Source of the DNA: Citrus sinensis
Lineage: Eukaryota > Streptophyta > Magnoliopsida > Sapindales > Rutaceae
DNA length: 64,000 nt
Direction of reading: 5' to 3'
Assembly (NCBI RefSeq): GCF_022201045.2
Contig: NC_068564.1
Location: 28,177,001-28,241,000, forward strand
Below the pieces are notes generated by a model. It did not search any database and was not told where the DNA came from. It was given only the letters and a program-made list of their open reading frames with translations. The position numbers and the translations under genes are program-made. Of this stretch, positions 57,892-64,000 are shown in pieces (the first letter of the stretch is position 1; each line of letters starts with the position of its first letter).

Positions 57892-60684
57892 TCAATTATG
57901 GTTAGTAAAAAAAATACAATGTTTAGCTATATATTAAATTAATTAATAAGAGAATTATTAATTTAAATAAATATTAACAAATGTAAGAATAAGTCATTTA
58001 ATTGAAAATCTAGTTCAATAGTCTAAAAAAATTTAAAATATTATGGACTTACATGTTAAAATTTAAAAACTTTTAATTTTTTTATTTTGTATAAACAACA
58101 GGGTATTTAATGTTAATAACCTAACAAATGCATCTAAGCCGTTGTACAACTTTTGAGTTGAATCTAAAGGTGGATTTGAAAAAGACAAAAAATGGGGTAC
58201 CAAACACCGTGGGTAACATAGTTGGACCCTAACTTATATATATGTATTTACCATTATTAATAGATTTTTATTGTCATCCCTATCTATAAATTAAGATATT
58301 CTATAATATATCAAAAATATCATATCTATCATCCAACAAGTAAATGATGTTATGTCGTGTATGTATTTATTTTTAAGATCACCTTTCAAGTGGTAATTAT
58401 GTTAAATTCAATTACACATGTTATGCATGCATCAATTGATACATAAGATGACCAAATTCTCTTTACCTCATAGTTTGGTTCCAATAAATATATCTCAATA
58501 CTTTCTTATAATTTGTGAGTAACTAGCCATCGCTGTTAAAAATATGAATAATTATATAGGCACAAAATATTTGTACAAATATTAGTTGGATGATAACACC
58601 GCATGAGCTAATCCCAAAATTTAAAATTGATGCTTATAAAATAATTTACTTTTACTATGTTGATGAAATAGTCAGTTGGACAAATTTAAAAAGTACCTAT
58701 TTGTTTGGTAGATTGTACTAAAAAATTATTGCAGAATGTATGTATTTAGTAAATTTTACTATTTAAGTATAGTTTAATTGTTGACCTTCTTTCTTTAAAA
58801 AAAAAAATGTATAATGACCTAAATAAATATAAGTTGAAATTGACCATACTCATTTTAATTTTAATTTTTTAAAAACACAAGTTTACGTAACGTGGAAAAA
58901 AAAATCAATAATAGACTAATTTAAATAAAAGCACAATAAAAATTAGATGAACTTATTGGATGAAATAATTTAATATTAATATTGATAGAAATTATGAAAT
59001 AAAACTGTCAATTAATTAGTCTTGCTTGAAAAATATTGTGCCAAGCACTTGAAGAAAGCATAAATGTATATATTAAACAGAAAGAGGCGCATGCACGCAA
59101 ATGCTTCTAGTTTCTATAAAGCATGCTCATGTTTAGCTTACGCATGTATCTAGCGAATTTTAATCTTTGCAAGTAAAAATGTTAAACAAATAATAAATAG
59201 AAAATAAATAAGGACTAAAATCAATTATACAATACAAAAATTTATATAGAAAACTCCTACACAAGAAAAAAAGTCACAATTGCCAAAGACAACGAGAGAA
59301 AAATTTACTGTGTATTACAATTACTCTAATATTATTTTTCACAATCAAAACTCTAATAACACCTAATCTCTCAATAGACCTAACGTTTCTTTCACATTAA
59401 AATTGTTTAATTAGAGAAAAACTAATTGTTGTGTTATATAACCAAGTGAACCCAAACTCCTTAGATATAATGACTATTTCTTCTAGGAGAAGTATTCATT
59501 TTCTTATCCTAATTGTATTTTTCTTTGAATAAGTCAAGTCCCGAAAGAAAAATTAGTTATACCTTAAATAAAAATTCTTCTAAATAAGACAGGCATAGTA
59601 AATATTTTAATTTAGTATTTACAAATTCTCATTAAAGCAGGAGACATATTTCCTAACACCTATTTACCTTCTCTTTAACAGCATTTGTAGCTCTGCATCT
59701 ACTCATGCTTTGCACAGACCTACACACTTATACAAAGAATAAATTAAATACTCTTTTTTAAGTTTACTTGGTTTTTGAACTATCGTTATTTTGATAAGTA
59801 AAGAACAATAACACTTCCGTAATTTAGTAAAATAGTCATGGAAACTTCGTATTTTTAAAAATAATCACACATATCCAAATATAATACATTTAGGCGTCTG
59901 TAATTAAAAAGTATATTTGTCCTAAAGGATGCTTTTAATAAATAAATAAATAAATAAGGTGGCAATTATTATTTTTGTTTAAAATTTAAATAGACATTAA
60001 TTAGTATGAATTTTAAATAAAATTGAATGTCTGAATTTGAATAACATGTTTATTTTTTTTTCATTTTTCTTGAATCATTAAAAATAAATATTAAGTTGTT
60101 ATTTTTTTAACTAAAAAAACTTAAAAGCTAATATTTTTATATTTATGTCTTTGTAAATTATAAATGTTAAATAAATAATAAACACTCAAAGAATATAAAT
60201 AAAATAATATATTATCATAATATAAATTATACTCAATTGAATACAACTCTTTAATATTTTAAATTAGTATATGTTAATCAAGTATAATGTAATCCATGAT
60301 GTTTTTATATGAAAAATATTCATATAAAGTTATGAAGATAAATAATTCTAATTCAAAGAAAATAAAAAGATAAAAATACTAATAATCTACTACTATTATC
60401 TCAAGTTATAGAGATGGGTAATAATGCTAATTATCAAATTTTATTTAAGTAAAGATAAAAATTAATTAATCAATTAGAAATATTTTAGAGCTTATTTTTT
60501 AATGATATAATTCAAAAATTTTATATTAAGCACAAAGTTAAAAATATTAAATAATAATATAATAACTTAAATGATTGAAAATTTTTATGAAATTAAAAAA
60601 TACAAATAAATTTAACGACTTAACTGATTAAAATTAAACTAATTCAGTCATTAAATCAATAAAACAAAGAACCGCAAACTCTTT

Positions 60685-60707
60685 TCGCGACTGTTTCAGT
60701 GTCGCGA
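60685..60707. other. CG-rich hairpin upstream of a coding fragment
   Basis: TCGCGAC (60,685-60,691) and GTCGCGA (60,701-60,707) form a perfect seven-base stem with a nine-base loop. CG-rich sequence is exceptional in the surrounding very AT-rich DNA. Confidence 0.5.
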
Positions 60708-60768
60708 TCCTTTCCGATAATATGGGTGACAAATTTTTAACATTGTAAATCTTGGATCTCATTTTAGT

Positions 60769-60985
60769 TGACATACAAATAGAAATAGGTGAGAATTTAT
60801 ATCCGCTTCAAACAAGCTTGAAAGAATTAAAGAAAAATGGAGAAAAGCATACATTGAACATCTCGAGGATAGAGAGAAAGCTAATGGCTCTTGCTACTTG
60901 GACTTTGATTTCAGGTGGGTTCATTTTCTATCGTCTCTATGAAGTAACTAAATCAATTAAAAATGGTAATAAACTCAACAAATGA
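60769..60985 (+). pseudogene. Unidentified exon-like fragment with one membrane helix
   Basis: After an acceptor-like CTCATTTTAG the frame reads about 72 codons to TGA: a charged helical stretch (LQTSLKELKKNGEKHTL, ISRIERKL) followed by a hydrophobic segment (MALATWTLISGGFIFY) and a basic tail (SIKNGNKLNK). Composition differs from the AT-driven frames nearby and looks like the C-terminus of a coiled-coil, tail-anchored protein. No upstream exon was found, so it may be a gene fragment or the end of an unseen gene. I do not recognise the family. Confidence 0.4.
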
Positions 60986-61485
60986 TTGTTTGTTCCAGTT
61001 TCCAACATTGTTCTTGTCTCCACATATTTAGCTTTCCTGCTTAATGAAAAAAAGAGTATGTTCTCACTGGGTTAAAATAGAAAAATCTCACTAAAAAATG
61101 TGGCAACATCTTCTCCAAAGCTATTGCAGCTGTTGGAGAAGACAGCATCACCCGGCAAAACCGTTCCAAAAACTAACTTCCATAATTCAACTTTGGCTTT
61201 AATTTCATACCCTTAACTTATAAAGAAATTTTGCCCTCAAACATTTCACAAATTCAACTCTATAATGTTTCACATACCTTTGCCTTGTTGGACTTTTGTA
61301 CTCGGCTGTCATTTCTGCTTTTTCTTTAATGTCATTCGGAATCTAATGGAGGCTATATTTAAAAAGTCAAAACCATTTTCAATTATATTCAATGTCCCAT
61401 AAATAAGAACAGATACAAACTCTACCACACGTCCACAGGGCACTCCGTAGTCCACCGGTCTCGTTGAAAACATTGTTCATCTCCG
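60986..61485 (+). promoter_or_regulatory. Promoter region of the small gene at 61,486
   Basis: A TATA-like TATATTTAA at 61,354-61,362 lies 124-132 bases before the ATG, followed by a C-rich leader (CCACACGTCCACAGGGCACTCC). The transcript would start near 61,390. The earlier part (60,986-61,340) shows nothing definite. Confidence 0.5.
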
Positions 61486-61851
61486 ATGGATAGGCCAAGT
61501 GGTAAAGCTACTATTCACTCAATTGCCCTCCTGCAAGAGAGGTTCAGACAGCTGCAGAGAGCAAAAGAGATAAGACAGAAGCGAGAGCTCTTACAGTTGT
61601 TCTCTGCATCAGAGCTGCTTACTCTAGCCAATGAGGCACCATCCAGGTTGTTATGCTTCTGTGAACAGACCCCTCCTGCTAGGCCACCTCTCCATGGTTC
61701 CTTTTTACATCAACCTAACAAGAAGAGCACAAGATCTGATCTCCAGCACACTGAGACTCCACTGCTGGTGAACATTTATGCAGCAGATGATATCATGCAA
61801 GAAACAAACAACTATAATGATTCGCATGTTGATACCTCTCTTCATCTATAA
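61486..61851 (+). CDS. Small intronless plant protein of unknown function
   Basis: 121 residues from the first ATG. The N-terminal half is a charged amphipathic helix (IALLQERFRQLQRAKEIRQKRELLQLF, about residues 13-39), then a Cys/Pro stretch (LLCFCEQTPPARPPLHGS) and an acidic C-terminus. No signal peptide, membrane segment or known catalytic motif is visible. The helix-first layout recalls small conserved plant proteins of unknown role, but I cannot name the family. The stop at 61,851 lies 141 bases from the stop of the convergent gene on the other strand. Confidence 0.65.
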   Translation: MDRPSGKATIHSIALLQERFRQLQRAKEIRQKRELLQLFSASELLTLANEAPSRLLCFCEQTPPARPPLHGSFLHQPNKKSTRSDLQHTETPLLVNIYAADDIMQETNNYNDSHVDTSLHL

Positions 61852-61992
61852 AATTTTGTTTTAAAATTCCCTAGCAAAAATAAGGGACAATGTTACTTCA
61901 TCACTTGCTCTTATTTTCTTTATTGTGTTCTCAATGCTTTACCTCAATAGGTGGTCTACGAATGAGGGCAAAAAATAGCAATGTAACTAATT

Positions 61993-63491
61993 TTAACTGT
62001 CATTATCATCCTCATGTTCAGAAATTACAGAGGCAACATGAGTATGATCTTCTGGTTTCTTTGAGTATGTATAATCATCATCTTCAGTATGATCCAACTC
62101 ATCATCACTGCTCCATTTCCTCTTCATAATCTTAGGAACCATGCGAGTTACTTCTTTGGCATCCAACTTTGCTTCATCATTGTTTATACGTTCAAATCGA
62201 ACAGCACTAACCTTTCTGGCGTTTCCGGCTAGAATCTGCATCAAAGACCAAGTAACCTTGCATATCAGTCGGCAGTTGTTAGAATGGCAAATTAAGATAT
62301 ATTCCCTCATTTTGCATTTATGCCATGTTTGACTGCTGGGGAGAAATAAAGTATATGAATTCAATGAATGATAGGCTGAAGACTGACTCCAGCAAAATAA
62401 ATTTATAACCATTAGTTAATGCAATGGAGTAACTGGAAGAATCCAAACAATACCTCAAGTTTGTAAATTTGGTGCTTTTCCTTAGAATCTTGGCGGTCAG
62501 ATCCATTTTCAGTATCTTCATCATTCTCTTCCTGATTTTCCTTTTCAACAACCACTTTGATGCTCTCGCCTGTCCTTGGGATGTATCCAAATGCTTCACA
62601 TACAAAACCTGAAACTGTTTCATACTGATGACCCTGTAAACAAAAAAGAGAAAAAGAAGGTAAATGGAACTGTGGAATTACACAATCATGGACATTTGAT
62701 AATGTTTCAGTCACTTCATCTGCTTCTGTAGCACAATTAAATACAAAACCAATATGCAAGACTAAAAAGGTATCTTAATAAAGCCATACAGTAGCTATTT
62801 TTTTGTCATTACTATGATGCCACTAGAAAAAAGGAGGATTATTCAATGTGGGTCTCACCAAATCGAATCCTTGAAGGAGTGATCTAGATAGTCTAATCCT
62901 TTAAACTCATGCACAAAATGGGCAGTCTCAAGGCTAATCCCAAGCAATTGTTCGTACAAGTAATATTTTCATATCAGATCATGCTATGGCTCCTAAAATA
63001 TATGCCCATACATATTTTGAAGCTCATCCTATCCACGTCACATAAAGAACAGCTTGATTGATGATTCTCAAAGCCAATAGTATCATGCTAAAGAGGTCAT
63101 ATTGAACAAGACACTACCTCGACACCATTCCTCTGTTAGACAGGTTAGAGCCTGTTAGAAACTACGCCTGAATTACCTTAAGACCGGTTTCTATTAATTA
63201 AGGGGAAATGAAGTAAAACACGGAGAACTAGAGAGAGCAATCCACATGCAGTTACTACTCAACATATCAGACAAAGACAATCAACATCCATCCCCACACG
63301 ATATACTTTAAAATCAATGGTATTAGCATTTGCTCAACATAATCTGTTGAGTGATACTTTCAGGAACAACAAACCTCTGGCATTTTGATATTGAGATCTT
63401 CAGAGAGCTGATCGATAGATGTATTAGCATCCACATCATATATCCCCTCCGCTCGCATAACAATATAACCAGTTTTTTTTTGGATCTCCTC
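61993..63491 (-). CDS. DUF21/CBS protein with CorC transporter-associated domain, 3' exons (partial)
   Basis: Last three exons: 63,491-63,375 (39 codons, EEIQKKTGYIVMRAEGIYDVD), 62,633-62,454 (60 codons, GHQYETVSGFVCEAFGYIPRTGESIKVVVEK) and 62,235-61,993 (ILAGNARKVSAVRFERINND... to TAA). All are phase 0 with GT-AG introns. The segment is the CorC_HlyC / transporter-associated domain that follows the DUF21 membrane and CBS domains in plant proteins like At1g55930 and At3g13070 (chloroplast, putative ion transport). The C-terminus is an acidic low-complexity tail. DUF21 and CBS exons must lie to the right of the window. The first intron seen is 741 bases. Confidence 0.82.
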
Positions 63492-64000
63492 CTATCATAC
63501 AAAAGGGGAAAAAATGAGACAAAAATGCAGAAATAAAAATAAGAAAAACTATAGCATCATCATTTATTAGCAACTGCCATTACTATTTGCTAATGTTCTT
63601 TACGTCAATGTCAACTATATTGGCATCCAAATAACATAGATTGACAGGAAAAAGACTTGAAAATCAGAAGCAAAATTTGGCCTCCTCATTTTTCTCACTA
63701 GATCATATGAAGAACCTTTAGGAACATCACAAAGTACCTATGGTTCCATGCACAAGAATAACTGTTGATCATATTTCTTGTCATTACATCCTACTATTAA
63801 GCCTATTCTGAACTGGGAAAAACTCGACTCAGAACAGCTACTTAAAATATTAACAATAGTTATCTAAATGGCTAACAAATAATCCCATGATATTAAATGC
63901 TAGCATACTTCAAGATGAACTCATATTACTAAAAAGACACAAAACAAAGAGCAGACTCCGTGCTTCAGATATGTAGCACCCGGAAAGATAATTAAACACA
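63492..64000 (-). other. Intron sequence of the DUF21/CBS gene
   Basis: The acceptor TGATAG at 63,492-63,497 opens exon 63,491-63,375. No upstream exon is recognisable up to the window edge, so this stretch is most likely a long intron. No repeat or RNA gene is seen. Confidence 0.5.

Larger units (their letters stand above)
52764..60684. other. AT-rich intergenic region
   Basis: About 8 kb without a convincing gene. It holds a MITE-like inverted repeat (53,320-53,778), a degenerate minisatellite (56,119-56,352) and TA runs (57,033-57,058; 57,832-57,888). A 62-codon minus-strand frame at 55,234-55,422 (MASKEKCQFYVYGCAS) contains a GTAAGT donor after codon 15 and might be a first exon, but no partner exon was found. 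Other frames are AT-driven. Confidence 0.6.

Noticed and set aside
60720..60768. Tiny intron joining ATGGGTGACAAATTT to the fragment at 60,769
   Set aside because: The implied intron would be under 30 bases, too short for plant splicing.

Overview
The window is nuclear DNA of a flowering plant, most likely a eudicot. The genes have short exons with GT-AG introns, the intergenic DNA is very AT-rich, the proteins match plant families (SEC24A, CCCH/LOTUS/RRM proteins, single-exon ACA-type Ca2+-ATPases, HMA proteins, chloroplast DUF21 proteins), and two Tat-lineage Ty3/gypsy retrotransposons are present. The species cannot be fixed from the sequence.

Layout. 1-~9243: the 3' part of a decayed Tat element (element 1). 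It holds broken pol (RT, RNase H, second RNase H, integrase), an antisense gene, a GA-rich tract, a tandem array and the 3' LTR. GGTACC recurs throughout it at a density unlike the rest of the window. 11.5-14.4 kb (-): seven-exon CCCH zinc-finger/LOTUS/RRM RNA-binding protein. 14.4-22.9 kb: AT-rich spacer. 23.0-31.7 kb (+): SEC24A, 12 coding exons rebuilt to 1035 codons, with one U12-type intron and one GC-AG intron. 33.5-34.9 kb (+): intronless armadillo-repeat protein. 35.9-36.3 kb (-): two-exon heavy-metal-associated (HMA) protein of 88 residues. 37.8-40.7 kb (-): intact 956-residue ACA-type P-type ATPase reading frame that has lost its catalytic motifs. 41,026-52,758: a Tat element with both LTRs (element 2), flanked by a TTAAC target-site duplication and carrying a nested, internally deleted hAT transposon flanked by its own perfect 8-bp duplication. 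52.8-60.7 kb: AT-rich spacer with a foldback MITE-like repeat, a degenerate minisatellite and TA runs. 60.8-64 kb: an unidentified coding fragment, a small conserved-looking intronless gene (+), and the 3' exons of a CorC/DUF21-type protein (-) whose 5' end lies beyond the window.

The host genes are unrelated housekeeping or regulatory genes and form no operon or cluster. The points with most promise are: (i) both Tat elements carry a homologous antisense gene with a Transposase_28-like domain plus coiled coil, converging on pol across a repeat- or hairpin-rich gap; (ii) about 37 GGTACC hexamers in 9.2 kb of element 1, ending in a tandem array built from the same motif; (iii) the catalytically dead but open Ca2+-ATPase with a retrotransposon about 350 bp upstream of its ATG. 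Exon coordinates were derived by eye from splice signals, frame continuity and family resemblance; no search was run.
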